This document shows positions 55,327 through 64,000 of a stretch of 64,000 bases of DNA, piece by piece (position 1 is the stretch's first letter; each line of letters opens with the position of its first letter). Source of the DNA: an uncultured Bacteroidota bacterium (GTDB lineage Bacteria; Bacteroidota; Bacteroidia; Flavobacteriales; Flavobacteriaceae); NCBI GenBank assembly GCA_902554655.1, contig CACDPE010000001.1, positions 124,001 through 188,000 on the forward strand. The letters run 5' to 3'. The notes beneath the pieces are model-generated. The model made no database searches. It was not told the origin of the DNA and saw nothing but the letters and a program-made list of their open reading frames with translations. The position numbers and the translations under genes were made by a program.

Positions 55327-56661
55327 ATGTTGAAATTCATTGAAATAATAAAAAATATTTGGTCTATAGATGAGCTTAAAAATAGGATTTTAATTACTCT
55401 GTTTTTTTTGGCTATATATAGGTTAGGTGCACAGGTAGTTCTCCCTGGAGTCGATTATAATATTATTGCAAATGCTAAAATTGCTGGGGATGGTGGTTTA
55501 TTAGGTTTATTAAATGCATTTACTGGCGGTGCCTTTGCAAATGCATCTGTTTTTGCTTTGGGAATAATGCCTTATATTTCTGCCTCTATTGTTGTTCAAT
55601 TAATGGGTGTAGCTGTTCCGTACTTACAAAAACTTCAAAAAGAGGGTGAAAGTGGTAGAAAAAAAATAACTCAAATAACTCGCTGGTTGACAATAGCAAT
55701 CTGTATTGTACAAGCACCTGCATATTTGTTTGGATTAGGTGCTCTTGGCGTCCCTGACGCTGCTTTTGTTTTAGGAAAAGGTGTTTCTTTTGTTATTCCC
55801 TCTGTAATAATATTAGTAACTGGTTGTGTTTTTGCAATGTGGCTAGGTGAAAAAATCACTGATCGTGGTATTGGTAATGGAATTTCTCTTCTAATAACTG
55901 TGGGAATTATAGCATCACTACCTTTATCATTTGCTCAAGAATTTGTTTCTCAAATTTCTGGAAGCGGCGGTTTATTAATGATTGCAATTGAGTTTGTTAT
56001 TTGGGTAATTGTTATTGGTTTATGTGTTTTACTTGTCAAAGCAGTAAGACAAATCCCAGTCCAATATGCAAGAAGATCAGCTGTTAGTGGCCAAAATAAT
56101 ATGTTCTCAAAAAGACAGTATATTCCACTAAGACTCAATGCCTCAGGTGTTATGCCTATTATTTTTGCACAAGCAATTATGTTTGCACCTGCTTATTTAG
56201 GTCAACTTATAGGTGGAGGTTTTGGTCAATGGATGCAGACAGAATTCTCAAATATGTTTGGATTGGCATACAATATTTTATTTGGGGTTTTAATCATTGT
56301 ATTTACATATTTTTACACTGCTATTACCGTTCCTACAAATAAAATGGCTGATGATTTAAAAAGAAGTGGTGGATTTGTACCTGGAATTAAGCCTGGTACT
56401 GAAACTGCTGATTTCTTGGACAAGATAATGTCTTTAATCACCTTCCCGGGTTCAATTTTCCTGGCTTTAATTTCTGTCCTACCTGCAGTTATTGTAGCTT
56501 TGATGCAGATTCAACAGGGATGGGCGTTATTCTATGGTGGAACCTCACTTTTAATAATGGTTGGAGTGGCTATAGATACAATTCAGCAGATTAATGCTTA
56601 CTTATTGAATAGGCATTACGATGGTTTAATGAAAACTGGTAAAACTAGAAGAGTAGCATAG
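55327..56661 (+). CDS. secY: Protein translocase channel subunit SecY
   Basis: A 444-residue SecY with ten predicted transmembrane helices. Family landmarks are RILITLFFLAIYRLGAQVVL (helix 1), the plug region GLLGLLNAFTGGAFANASVF, GIMPYISASIVVQLM (helix 2) and the cytoplasmic loop QYARRSAVSG; the later MADDLKRSGGFVPGIKPGTE is the conserved ribosome-binding loop. It forms the SecYEG pore for export and membrane insertion. The place between rplO and infA is the standard spc position. Confidence 0.98.
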   Translation: MLKFIEIIKNIWSIDELKNRILITLFFLAIYRLGAQVVLPGVDYNIIANAKIAGDGGLLGLLNAFTGGAFANASVFALGIMPYISASIVVQLMGVAVPYLQKLQKEGESGRKKITQITRWLTIAICIVQAPAYLFGLGALGVPDAAFVLGKGVSFVIPSVIILVTGCVFAMWLGEKITDRGIGNGISLLITVGIIASLPLSFAQEFVSQISGSGGLLMIAIEFVIWVIVIGLCVLLVKAVRQIPVQYARRSAVSGQNNMFSKRQYIPLRLNASGVMPIIFAQAIMFAPAYLGQLIGGGFGQWMQTEFSNMFGLAYNILFGVLIIVFTYFYTAITVPTNKMADDLKRSGGFVPGIKPGTETADFLDKIMSLITFPGSIFLALISVLPAVIVALMQIQQGWALFYGGTSLLIMVGVAIDTIQQINAYLLNRHYDGLMKTGKTRRVA

Positions 56662-56877
56662 ATGGCAAAACAATCAGCAATAGAGCAAGACGGAGTTGTA
56701 ATTGAGGCATTATCAAATGCAATGTTTAGAGTTGAATTAGAAAATGGTCATGTAGTAACTGCTCATATTTCAGGAAAAATGAGAATGCACTACATTAAAT
56801 TACTTCCAGGTGATAAGGTCAAGCTTGAGATGAGTCCCTACGATTTAACCAAAGCAAGAATAACATTTAGACATTAG
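56662..56877 (+). CDS. infA: Translation initiation factor IF-1
   Basis: A 71-residue S1-like OB-fold protein: [40 protein letters not shown] and [21 protein letters not shown]-1 blocks the A site and supports IF-2 and IF-3 in initiation. It starts on the base after the secY stop, three bases before rpmJ. Normal in length and sequence. Confidence 0.98.
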   Translation: MAKQSAIEQDGVVIEALSNAMFRVELENGHVVTAHISGKMRMHYIKLLPGDKVKLEMSPYDLTKARITFRH

Positions 56878-56880
56878 AAT

Positions 56881-56997
56881 ATGAAAATAAGAGCATCAAT
56901 CAAAAAAAGAAGCCCCGAATGTAAAATTGTTCGAAGAAAAGGGAAATTATATGTAATTAATAAAAAAAATCCAAGGTTTAAACAAAGACAAGGTTAA
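56881..56997 (+). CDS. rpmJ: 50S ribosomal protein bL36, zinc-free form
   Basis: A 38-residue protein read from the sequence, starting [20 protein letters not shown] and ending [10 protein letters not shown]. It is bL36. Only one cysteine is present (position 14); the CxxC-x-C-x-H zinc site of the other form is absent. The frame is intact from ATG 56881 to TAA 56995-56997, four bases before rpsM. Confidence 0.96.
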   Translation: MKIRASIKKRSPECKIVRRKGKLYVINKKNPRFKQRQG

Positions 56998-57001
56998 TAC
57001 T

Positions 57002-57376
57002 ATGGCAAGAATTTCAGGAATTGATATACCAAAAGAAAAAAGAGGAGTTATTGCTCTAACTTATATATATGGTATTGGTAAAAGCAGAGCTCAAAAAATA
57101 TTAAAAAAAGCTGAGGTTAGTGAAGATAAAAAAGTTCATGAATGGTCAGACGATGATACTTCCAAAATTAGGTCTGCTGTTTCAGAACTAACTATTGAAG
57201 GAGAATTAAGGGCCGAAAATCAAATAAATATTAAAAGATTGATGGATATTGGCTCATATAGAGGTATTAGACATAGGTTAGGATTACCTCTCAGAGGACA
57301 AAAAACCAAGAATAATTCTAGAACTAGGAAAGGGAAGAGAAAGACAGTAGCAAACAAAAAGAAAGTAACTAAATAA
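57002..57376 (+). CDS. rpsM: 30S ribosomal protein uS13
   Basis: A 124-residue uS13: [40 protein letters not shown] with the helix-hairpin-helix, and the end [20 protein letters not shown] followed by a basic tail. It contacts the P-site tRNA and forms bridges with the 50S subunit. It starts the alpha section of the operon. Confidence 0.98.
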   Translation: MARISGIDIPKEKRGVIALTYIYGIGKSRAQKILKKAEVSEDKKVHEWSDDDTSKIRSAVSELTIEGELRAENQINIKRLMDIGSYRGIRHRLGLPLRGQKTKNNSRTRKGKRKTVANKKKVTK

Positions 57377-57383
57377 TCTAAGT

Positions 57384-57767
57384 ATGGCTAAAGTAGCAAG
57401 TAAAAAAAGAAAAGTAGTTGTTGAGTCATTTGGTGAAGTTCACATTAATGCAACATTCAATAATATTATAATTTCTTTTACAAATAGTAAAGGTGAGGTA
57501 ATATCTTGGTCATCAGCTGGAAAAATGGGTTTTAAAGGATCTAAGAAAAATACACCATATGCAGCTCAACTTGCTGCAGAAGATGCTGTAAAAGTAGCTC
57601 ACGAAGCAGGGTTAAGAAAAGTTAAAGTATATGTTAAAGGGCCCGGAAATGGGAGAGAGTCGGCAATCAGAAGTATTCACAATGCAGGAGTAGAAGTAAC
57701 AGAAATTTTTGATGTTACTCCAAACCCGCACAACGGTTGTAGGCCTCCAAAAAGGAGAAGGGTATAA
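57384..57767 (+). CDS. rpsK: 30S ribosomal protein uS11
   Basis: A 127-residue uS11: [40 protein letters not shown], and [20 protein letters not shown] with the ending [15 protein letters not shown]. It binds the platform of the 30S subunit near the E site. The conserved NG pair in the last segment is the isoaspartate site of E. coli uS11. Confidence 0.98.
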   Translation: MAKVASKKRKVVVESFGEVHINATFNNIIISFTNSKGEVISWSSAGKMGFKGSKKNTPYAAQLAAEDAVKVAHEAGLRKVKVYVKGPGNGRESAIRSIHNAGVEVTEIFDVTPNPHNGCRPPKRRRV

Positions 57768-57778
57768 ATTAAAAAAAT

Positions 57779-58384
57779 ATGGCAAGATACATAGGACCAA
57801 AAACAAAAATATCAAGAAAGTTTGGAGAGTCAATATTCGGACCTGATAAGTCATTTGAAAAAAAGAATTATCCCCCCGGTCAGCATGGTTTAAACAAAAG
57901 AAGACAAAAAAAATCTGAATATGCTATTCAATTAATGGAAAAGCAAAAAGCAAAATTTTTATATGGTATTTTAGAGAAACAGTTTAGAAATCTTTTTGAA
58001 AAAGCAAATAGGAGTAAAGGAATTACTGGAGAAGTTTTGTTACAGTTATGTGAATCTAGGCTAGATAATATTGTCTTTAGAATGGGGTTGTCTAAATCCA
58101 GGAGTGGAGCGAGGCAACTCGTTTCACATGAACATATTGTAGTAAATGGTAAAGTTTGTAATATCCCCTCACGCTTAATTAAACCAGGTGAAATTGTTGG
58201 AGTCAGAGAAAAATCTAAATCCCTCTCAGTTATAGAAGAATCAATCGCATTGAATGATTCAGTTTATGAGTGGATTTCATGGGATAATGCTAAAATGGAA
58301 GGAGTTTTTAATTCTATTCCAAATAGAGAACAAATACCAGAAAACATAAAAGAACAATTAATAGTCGAATTATATTCGAAATAA
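57779..58384 (+). CDS. rpsD: 30S ribosomal protein uS4
   Basis: A 201-residue uS4 with [20 protein letters not shown] and the S4 RNA-binding domain [40 protein letters not shown]. It nucleates 30S assembly and, in E. coli, represses the alpha operon; no matching leader was identified. No N-terminal CxxC zinc site. Normal length for Bacteroidota. Confidence 0.98.
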   Translation: MARYIGPKTKISRKFGESIFGPDKSFEKKNYPPGQHGLNKRRQKKSEYAIQLMEKQKAKFLYGILEKQFRNLFEKANRSKGITGEVLLQLCESRLDNIVFRMGLSKSRSGARQLVSHEHIVVNGKVCNIPSRLIKPGEIVGVREKSKSLSVIEESIALNDSVYEWISWDNAKMEGVFNSIPNREQIPENIKEQLIVELYSK

Positions 58385-58397
58385 TACAATTATAAAT

Positions 58398-59390
58398 ATG
58401 GCAACATTTACATTTCAAAAACCAGATAAAGTAATAATGATTGACTCAACAGATTTTGAGGGTAAGTTTGAATTCAGACCCTTAGAGCCAGGGTACGGAT
58501 TAACTGTTGGTAACGCATTGAGAAGAGTTTTATTAGCTTCTCTAGAAGGATTTGCATTTACATCAGTTAAAATTGATTCCGTTGAGCATGAATTTACATC
58601 TCTTCCAGGGATTGTGGAGGATGTTACTGAAATTATTTTGAACTTGAAACAAGTTAGATTAAAGCGTCAAATTGATTCGGTTGATAATGAAACTGTTTCG
58701 GTGTCCATTAATATGCAGGATCAACTTAAAGCAGGTGATTTACAAAAATTTATCTCAGGTTTTCAAATATTAAATCCTGATCAAATTATTTGTAATATGG
58801 AAAAAAGTGTTAAGCTAAGCTTTGAGTTAAACATTGAAAAAGGTAGAGGTTATGTTTCTGCTGAAGAGAATAAGAAATTGGGAGCACCAGTTGGTACAAT
58901 TTTTATGGACTCAGTTTTTACCCCAATTAAGAATGTGAAATACTCAATTGAAGATTATAGAGTTGAACAAAAAACTGACTATGAAAAGCTTGTTTTTGAA
59001 ATTACAACTGATGGATCAATTGATCCAAAAGATGCTTTGACAGAAGGAGCTAAAGTTTTAATACATCATTTTATGCTTTTTTCTGATGAGAGAATAACAC
59101 TAGAAGCTGATGAAATTGCTGAGACAGAAACATATGATGAAGAATCACTACATATGAGACAATTATTAAAAACTAGACTTATTGATATGGATCTTTCTGT
59201 CAGAGCTTTAAATTGTTTAAAAGCAGCTGAAGTTGATACCCTTGGTGATTTAGTTTCATTTAATAAATCAGACCTCATGAAGTTCAGGAATTTTGGAAAA
59301 AAATCTCTTACTGAGCTAGAAGAATTAGTTCTTATTAAGGGTTTAAGTTTTGGAATGGATTTATCTAAATATAAACTAGATAAAGATTAA
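58398..59390 (+). CDS. rpoA: RNA polymerase subunit alpha
   Basis: A 330-residue alpha subunit. The N-terminal dimerisation domain has [20 protein letters not shown] followed by [16 protein letters not shown] and [13 protein letters not shown]. The C-terminal domain contains [18 protein letters not shown]-like sequence and [20 protein letters not shown], the DNA-contacting helix-hairpin-helix. It initiates RNA polymerase assembly. Position between rpsD and rplQ is standard. Confidence 0.98.
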   Translation: MATFTFQKPDKVIMIDSTDFEGKFEFRPLEPGYGLTVGNALRRVLLASLEGFAFTSVKIDSVEHEFTSLPGIVEDVTEIILNLKQVRLKRQIDSVDNETVSVSINMQDQLKAGDLQKFISGFQILNPDQIICNMEKSVKLSFELNIEKGRGYVSAEENKKLGAPVGTIFMDSVFTPIKNVKYSIEDYRVEQKTDYEKLVFEITTDGSIDPKDALTEGAKVLIHHFMLFSDERITLEADEIAETETYDEESLHMRQLLKTRLIDMDLSVRALNCLKAAEVDTLGDLVSFNKSDLMKFRNFGKKSLTELEELVLIKGLSFGMDLSKYKLDKD

Positions 59391-59402
59391 TTAATACAAA
59401 TA

Positions 59403-60089
59403 ATGAGACACGGTAAAAAATTCCCGCATCTTGGAAGAAAAAGAGGTCATCGTAAATATATGTTGGCTAACATGGCATGTTCATTAATTGAACATAAATC
59501 AATTAATACAACGCTTGCTAAAGCTAAGGCTCTTAAACTTTTTATTGAACCAATAATAACAAAATCTAAGAATGACTCTACTCACAATAGAAGGATAGCT
59601 TTCAGATACTTAAGAAATAAGTATGCTGTTACCGAGCTTTTTAGAGAAATTTCTGTAAAAGTAGGTGATAGGCCAGGTGGTTATACTAGAATAATAAAGT
59701 TAGGAAATAGATTGGGTGATAATGCCAATATGGCTATGATTGAACTTGTTGATTATAATGACACATACTCAACAACTAAACCAGATTCAAGAAAAAGAAG
59801 AAGAAGAAAGAAAAAATCATCTAATGAAAAGATACAAGACTCGATAACTGATGAAAAATTAGTTTCTAAAGAGGCTCCTGCTGCTAAAGAAGATCCTGCT
59901 GTTGAAGATGCTCCTGTTGTTGATGAGGCACCTGTTGTTGATGAGGCTCCAGTTGTTGAAGAGGCTCCAGTTGTTGAAGAGGCTCCTGCTGCTGAAGAGG
60001 CTCCTGCTGCTGAAGAGGCTCCTGCTGCTGAAGAGGCTCCTGCTCAAAATGATGAGGTTAAAAAAGAGGATTCAGAAAAAAAAGAGTAG
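59403..60089 (+). CDS. rplQ: 50S ribosomal protein bL17 with long repetitive acidic tail
   Basis: A 228-residue bL17. Residues 1-120 are the normal protein ([59 protein letters not shown]). From about 125 a basic segment ([12 protein letters not shown]) leads into a low-complexity tail. Residues 157-214 are ten copies of a six-residue unit of the type EAPVVE or EAPAAE, then a charged end ([13 protein letters not shown]). Typical bL17 is near 120 residues in E. coli; Bacteroidota have extensions, but this repeat array is striking. The tail must lie on the ribosome surface. It is the last gene before the terminator. Confidence 0.96.
   Translation: MRHGKKFPHLGRKRGHRKYMLANMACSLIEHKSINTTLAKAKALKLFIEPIITKSKNDSTHNRRIAFRYLRNKYAVTELFREISVKVGDRPGGYTRIIKLGNRLGDNANMAMIELVDYNDTYSTTKPDSRKRRRRKKKSSNEKIQDSITDEKLVSKEAPAAKEDPAVEDAPVVDEAPVVDEAPVVEEAPVVEEAPAAEEAPAAEEAPAAEEAPAQNDEVKKEDSEKKE
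59871..60044 (+). repeat. In-frame 18-base tandem repeat in rplQ
   Basis: About ten consecutive 18-base units encode six-residue repeats. The last four units are nearly identical (GAAGAGGCTCCTGCTGCT); the earlier ones diverge by codon changes that mostly swap Ala-Ala for Val-Val or Glu for Asp. The unit length is a multiple of three, so copy-number change keeps the reading frame. Confidence 0.9.
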
Positions 60090-60113
60090 ATTCTAACTAT
60101 TCTTAATAACTTT

Positions 60114-60144
60114 AAAGATAAACTATATGTTTATCTTTTTTTTT
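60114..60144 (+). terminator. Rho-independent terminator of the ribosomal operon
   Basis: Arms AAAGATAAAC (60114-60123) and GTTTATCTTT (60129-60138) are perfectly complementary around a 5-base loop and run into nine Ts. It lies 24 bases after the rplQ stop and before carA. Confidence 0.9.
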
Positions 60145-60148
60145 GTTT

Positions 60149-60156
60149 TAATTTTG
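60149..60156 (+). promoter_or_regulatory. -7 promoter element upstream of carA
   Basis: TAATTTTG is an exact match to TAnnTTTG, lies just after the terminator and ends 16 bases before the carA start. No TTG is present at the usual distance upstream, since that place is occupied by the terminator stem. Confidence 0.4.
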
Positions 60157-60172
60157 CCTTTAATTTTTAAAA

Positions 60173-61279
60173 TTGAATCAGTATAACTTTCGCAAAAAAG
60201 CTTTCATTCTTCTAAGTGACGGAACTATTTTCCATGGGAAATCCATAGGTATTGATGGAACTGCTTATGGTGAATTGTGTTTTAATACAGGAATGACTGG
60301 TTATCAAGAAATATTTACTGACCCATCATATAACGGTCAATTAATGGTAATGGCTAATGTTCATATTGGTAACTATGGTACTAACCTAGAAGAAGTTGAA
60401 TCTAATTCTGTCAAAATCGCTGGTTTGATTTGTAAAAACTTTAGTTTTACTCATTCTAGATATAGCTCCAGTACATCTTTATTTGATTTTTTAAATAAAA
60501 ATAAAATTGTTACCATTTCAGATGTTGATACTCGAGCTCTAGTCAGCTATATTAGAGATAATGGTGCAATGAATGCATTAATAACTACTGAAAGTATTGA
60601 TAAGCTCAATGAATTAAAAAAGAGTCTTGAAAAGGTACCGAACATGAGTGGTTTAGAGTTAGCTTCAAAAGTTTCAACCAAAGAACCATATTTTTTTGGA
60701 GATGAAAATTCCACATATAAGATTGCAGTTTTAGATTTAGGAATAAAAAATAATATACTTAGGAATCTTTCATCAAGAGATTGCTATATGAAAGTTTTTC
60801 CTCACAGCGCTTCGTATGACGAAATGTGTAAATGGTCTCCCGACGCTTTTTTTATCTCAAATGGACCAGGTGATCCTGAGCCGCTTGAAAATGCAATTAA
60901 GGTTGCAAAACAAATAATTGATTCAAATAAACCACTTTTTGGAATATGTTTAGGTCATCAAGTAATTGCCTTAGCTAGTGGTATAAAAACTTACAAAATG
61001 CATAATGGTCACCGAGGTATTAATCACCCTGTTATCAATTTAAAAACAGGTAAAGGTGAAATTACATCACAAAACCATGGTTTTGCTATAAATAGAAAAG
61101 AAACAGAAGAAAATAAAAATATTGAGGTAACGCACGTACATTTAAATGATGATACTATCGCTGGAATTCGACATAAAAATAAAGATTGTTTTTCAGTACA
61201 ATTTCATCCTGAAGCTAGTGCTGGTCCTCATGATTCATCATATCTCTTTGATGAATTTGTGCAAATGATTAAAAAATAA
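60173..61279 (+). CDS. carA: Carbamoyl-phosphate synthase small subunit, TTG start
   Basis: A 368-residue CarA. The N-terminal domain starts [18 protein letters not shown] and contains [20 protein letters not shown]. The class I glutaminase domain has Cys259 in FGICLGHQV and the His345/Glu347 pair in VQFHPEAS. It hydrolyses glutamine and channels ammonia to the large subunit CarB, which is not in the window. TTG at 60173 is chosen because it gives the usual short N-terminus and the next in-frame ATG (at about residue 41) would cut the fold. It lies downstream of its own likely promoter. Confidence 0.95.
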   Translation: MNQYNFRKKAFILLSDGTIFHGKSIGIDGTAYGELCFNTGMTGYQEIFTDPSYNGQLMVMANVHIGNYGTNLEEVESNSVKIAGLICKNFSFTHSRYSSSTSLFDFLNKNKIVTISDVDTRALVSYIRDNGAMNALITTESIDKLNELKKSLEKVPNMSGLELASKVSTKEPYFFGDENSTYKIAVLDLGIKNNILRNLSSRDCYMKVFPHSASYDEMCKWSPDAFFISNGPGDPEPLENAIKVAKQIIDSNKPLFGICLGHQVIALASGIKTYKMHNGHRGINHPVINLKTGKGEITSQNHGFAINRKETEENKNIEVTHVHLNDDTIAGIRHKNKDCFSVQFHPEASAGPHDSSYLFDEFVQMIKK

Positions 61280-61281
61280 TA

Positions 61282-62568
61282 ATGAGTAAAATAAAAACAA
61301 TAACTGCTAGACAAATTTTTGATTCTAGAGGAAATCCCACAGTTGAAGTTGATGTTCACACAGAAAATGGTTCATTTGGTAGAGCTGCTGTTCCTTCAGG
61401 AGCTTCAACTGGTGAACATGAAGCAGTAGAATTGAGAGATGGAGGAAGTGATTATATGGGTAAGGGTGTTTCAATTGCAGTTGAAAATGTTAATTCAGTT
61501 ATTGCACAAGCCTTAATTGGAAAATCAGTTTTAAATCAAGAAGAAATTGATAATATCATGTTAGAGTTAGATGGTACAGAAAATAAATCAATTCTTGGTG
61601 CAAATGCTGTACTTGGAGTTTCATTAGCTGTATCAAAAGCAGCAGCTTCTTTTAATAAAATCCCTTTATATAAATATTTAGGAGGAAATGATGCGTCTAT
61701 TCTCCCTGTTCCTATGATGAATATTATAAATGGTGGTTCTCACTCAGATGCTCCTATTGCATTTCAAGAGTTTATGATCATGCCTGTCGAAGCTAAAAGC
61801 TTTAGTCATGCTGTTAAAATGGGTTCAGAAATATTTCATCACTTAAAAAAAATTCTTTCAGAAAGAAAATTAAGTACAGCAGTTGGCGATGAAGGTGGTT
61901 TTGCACCCAAATTAGATGGTACAGAAGACGTTTTAGAAACTATCATAAAATCTATTTCTAGTGCTGGTTACAGAGCTGGAGATGATGTTATGATTGCCTT
62001 AGACTGTGCATCATCTGAATTTTTTGAAAATGGAAAGTATGATTATAGAATTTTTGAAGGTGAAGATGCTAAGGTCCTAAATTCTGAGGAACAAGCTAAT
62101 TATCTTTCGGAATTGGTTGATAAATATCCTATTATTTCTATTGAAGATGGAATGGATGAAAATGATTGGGATGGTTGGAAATACTTAACAAAAATTTCAG
62201 GAGATAAAGTTCAGCTTGTTGGTGATGATCTTTTTGTAACTAATGAAAAAATATTACAAAAAGGTATTTCTGAAAATGCAGGAAATTCAATATTAATAAA
62301 AGTTAACCAAATAGGTACATTAACCGAAACTATTAATGCTGTAAGATTGGCTCAAAAAAATGGATATACAACAGTAATGTCTCACAGATCAGGAGAAACA
62401 GAGGATTACACTATATCGGACCTCTCAGTTGCTTTTGGAACAGGTCAAATTAAAACTGGCTCAATGTCAAGATCTGATAGAATTTCAAAATATAATCAGT
62501 TACTAAGAATTGAGGAAGAACTTAAGGAAAAAGCAATTTATCTTAAAAGAAAAGCCTTTAGTTTTTAG
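61282..62568 (+). CDS. eno: Enolase
   Basis: A 428-residue enolase: [20 protein letters not shown], the loop [19 protein letters not shown], metal ligands in the VGDEGGFAP and [14 protein letters not shown] segments, and the signature [14 protein letters not shown] followed by [20 protein letters not shown] and [19 protein letters not shown]. It converts 2-phosphoglycerate to phosphoenolpyruvate. It starts two bases after carA and precedes gltA by about 20 bases, so the three probably share a transcript. Confidence 0.98.
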   Translation: MSKIKTITARQIFDSRGNPTVEVDVHTENGSFGRAAVPSGASTGEHEAVELRDGGSDYMGKGVSIAVENVNSVIAQALIGKSVLNQEEIDNIMLELDGTENKSILGANAVLGVSLAVSKAAASFNKIPLYKYLGGNDASILPVPMMNIINGGSHSDAPIAFQEFMIMPVEAKSFSHAVKMGSEIFHHLKKILSERKLSTAVGDEGGFAPKLDGTEDVLETIIKSISSAGYRAGDDVMIALDCASSEFFENGKYDYRIFEGEDAKVLNSEEQANYLSELVDKYPIISIEDGMDENDWDGWKYLTKISGDKVQLVGDDLFVTNEKILQKGISENAGNSILIKVNQIGTLTETINAVRLAQKNGYTTVMSHRSGETEDYTISDLSVAFGTGQIKTGSMSRSDRISKYNQLLRIEEELKEKAIYLKRKAFSF

Positions 62569-62589
62569 CTTATTTATTAAATTAGAGTG

Positions 62590-63891
62590 ATGAGTGATAA
62601 AGCAAAATTAAATTTTGATAATAACGAATATGAATTTCAAGTAATTGTTGGCTCTGAAAAAGAAAAAGCTATTGATGTATCATCTCTAAGATCTGAGGCA
62701 AATTTAATAACTATTGACCCAGGATTTAAGAATACTGGCTCGTGTCGAAGTTCAATAACTTTTCTTGATGGTGAGAAAGGCATACTGAGGTATAGAGGTT
62801 ACTCAATTGAAGATTTAGCCGAGAATGCCAGTTTTTTAGAAGTTGCTTTTCTTTTGATTTATGGTCAGTTACCTAATGAATCTGAACTTAATAAATTTTT
62901 GGATGATATTAATGAAAATTCCATAGTTGATGAAGATTTAAAAAAGATACTTGAAAGTTTTCCTAAATCTGCTCATCCGATGGGGATTTTGTCTTCGCTA
63001 ACAAGTGCTTTGATTGCTTTTAACCCTGAGAAAAAAATTAGTCTTAATAATAGTTATAATAGTGATCATGACCTAATGTATAACTCTATCGTAAAGTTAC
63101 TTGCTAAAATTCCTATCCTTGTAGCATGGGTACACCGCAGAAGAAAAGGATTGCCTCTTGAATATGGTGATTATAATTTAGGATATGTTGATAATATTAC
63201 AAAGATGATGTTTCAACTACCTAATCAAGATTATGTAAAAAATAATGTAATTGTAAATGCAATGAACAAATTACTTATTTTACATGCTGATCATGAACAA
63301 AATTGCTCCACATCTACTGTAAGAATAGTCGGTTCATCTGAAGCCAGCTTATTTGCATCTGTATCTGCAGGTATCTCTGCATTGTGGGGAAGATTACATG
63401 GAGGAGCTAATCAAGCTGTTTTAGAAATGTTGGAAGCTATCAAAAATGATGGAGGAGATACCAAAAAATTTATGGTAAAAGCTAAAGATAAAAATGATCC
63501 GTTCAGATTGATGGGGTTTGGTCATAGAGTATATAAAAATTTTGATCCTCGAGCTAGAATTATAAAAAAAGCCGCCCATGATGTTTTAAAAGATTTAGGC
63601 ATTGATGACCCAATATTAAAAATTGCTAAATCGCTTGAAAAAGAAGCTTTAAATGATCCTTACTTCACATCAAGAAAGCTTTACCCAAATGTTGATTTTT
63701 ACTCTGGAATTATTTACAAGGCACTTAAAATTCCAAAAGAAATGTTTACTGTTATGTTTGCATTAGGTAGGGTTCCTGGTTGGATTGCTCATTGGAGAGA
63801 AATGCGGATGAATAATGATCCAATCGGTAGACCACGACAGGTTTATACTGGAGAAAATCGAAGATCTTTTGTTCCAATAAATAAAAGATAA
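62590..63891 (+). CDS. gltA: Citrate synthase (type II)
   Basis: A 433-residue citrate synthase when started at ATG 62590 (MSDKAKLNFDNN); a GTG sits one codon upstream but the ATG gives the family's usual beginning. Conserved parts are FLDGEKGILRYRGYSIEDLA, the active-site His in LHADHEQNCSTSTVR, the second His in the ALWGRLHGGANQAVL region and FGHRVYKNFDPRARIIKKAA with the catalytic Asp nearby. It condenses acetyl-CoA, made by the pyruvate dehydrogenase complex whose E1-alpha and E2 lie earlier in the window, with oxaloacetate. Length matches hexameric type II enzymes. Confidence 0.97.
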   Translation: MSDKAKLNFDNNEYEFQVIVGSEKEKAIDVSSLRSEANLITIDPGFKNTGSCRSSITFLDGEKGILRYRGYSIEDLAENASFLEVAFLLIYGQLPNESELNKFLDDINENSIVDEDLKKILESFPKSAHPMGILSSLTSALIAFNPEKKISLNNSYNSDHDLMYNSIVKLLAKIPILVAWVHRRRKGLPLEYGDYNLGYVDNITKMMFQLPNQDYVKNNVIVNAMNKLLILHADHEQNCSTSTVRIVGSSEASLFASVSAGISALWGRLHGGANQAVLEMLEAIKNDGGDTKKFMVKAKDKNDPFRLMGFGHRVYKNFDPRARIIKKAAHDVLKDLGIDDPILKIAKSLEKEALNDPYFTSRKLYPNVDFYSGIIYKALKIPKEMFTVMFALGRVPGWIAHWREMRMNNDPIGRPRQVYTGENRRSFVPINKR

Positions 63892-63906
63892 ATTGAACTT
63901 TACTTT

Positions 63907-64000
63907 ATGAATATTGAAAATATTCTTAGAAAAAATATTGAAGAATATTTACTTGATCAGTATTATATTCCATCCTTAAATTTTGATATTTCACGTACAA
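63907..64000 (+). CDS. N-terminal fragment of a protein, possibly arginyl-tRNA synthetase
   Basis: An open frame starts at ATG 63907, 15 bases after the gltA stop, and runs off the end of the window. The 31 readable residues start MNIENILRKNIEEYL and continue DQYYIPSLNFDISRT. The pattern of a short amphipathic helix followed by a strand with ISRT matches the beginning of bacterial ArgS (additional N-terminal domain), but the fragment is too short for certainty. Confidence 0.4.
   Translation, partial: MNIENILRKNIEEYLLDQYYIPSLNFDISRT

Noticed and set aside
59871-60044. CRISPR-like array
   Set aside because: The repeats are directly adjacent 18-base coding units in frame with rplQ, without spacers or cas genes.
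59859-60047. Open frames antisense to, and in another frame of, the rplQ tail
   Set aside because: They are by-products of the 18-base repeat and give low-complexity Ser/Arg/Leu or Leu/Met peptides without a start context.

Overview
The window is one contiguous piece of a strongly AT-rich bacterial chromosome whose gene content points to the Bacteroidota, class Flavobacteriia. Evidence for this is the gliding lipoprotein GldJ, the type IX secretion protein PorV, a SusC/SusD pair, lipoproteins with short lipoboxes, near absence of Shine-Dalgarno sequences, promoters matching TTTG-N19-TAnnTTTG, and the gene orders murF-gldJ-porV-pdhA-pdhC and rplQ-carA-eno-gltA. Tight packing, with many 1-4 base overlaps and no gene-free stretch above about 240 bases, fits a small streamlined genome, possibly marine. 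That last point is inference.

Bases 1-5000 hold the end of an M1 metallopeptidase, tatA, an O-methyltransferase, a flavin reductase-like protein and small hypothetical or envelope lipoproteins, ending at a tRNA-Val(GAC). Bases 5080-7311 form a 2.2 kb segment bounded by the tRNA 3' end and a second, displaced copy of that 3' end. It carries a glycosyltransferase and an LpxH-like metallophosphoesterase, plus short GTGTTCCC repeats and palindromes, and looks like an old integration scar. Bases 7347-11000 hold a von Willebrand factor A protein with a MoxR/magnesium-chelatase-like AAA ATPase, an SRPBCC-like protein and YjbQ. ClpB, an M20 amidohydrolase and an amidase lipoprotein follow.

Bases 16500-26540 carry murF, gldJ, porV, the pyruvate dehydrogenase E1-alpha and two-lipoyl E2 genes, then an overlapping run of SDR, SprT-like, nucleotidyltransferase and DUF389 genes. 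Bases 26541-38100 hold an Mla-type ABC transporter pair with a KAS III-like enzyme, gcvP, purEK, adk-obg, an Mpl-type ligase, a YjjG-like phosphatase and rlmB.

Bases 38180-43177 are a SusC/SusD pair ended by a strong terminator. From a clear promoter at 43307-43337, a merged str-S10-spc-alpha ribosomal operon runs to a terminator at 60114-60144 (rpsL to rplQ, including fusA, secY, infA and rpoA). carA, eno, gltA and the start of a probable argS close the window.

Most of the window is core housekeeping. The parts that deserve a second look are the tRNA-Val scar, the VWA/AAA pair whose 5' end abuts it (the ATPase has Asn in the Walker B aspartate position), the lack of porU between gldJ and porV, and the repetitive acidic tail of ribosomal protein bL17. 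I saw no CRISPR array, insertion sequence, recombinase, phage gene or obvious defence system.
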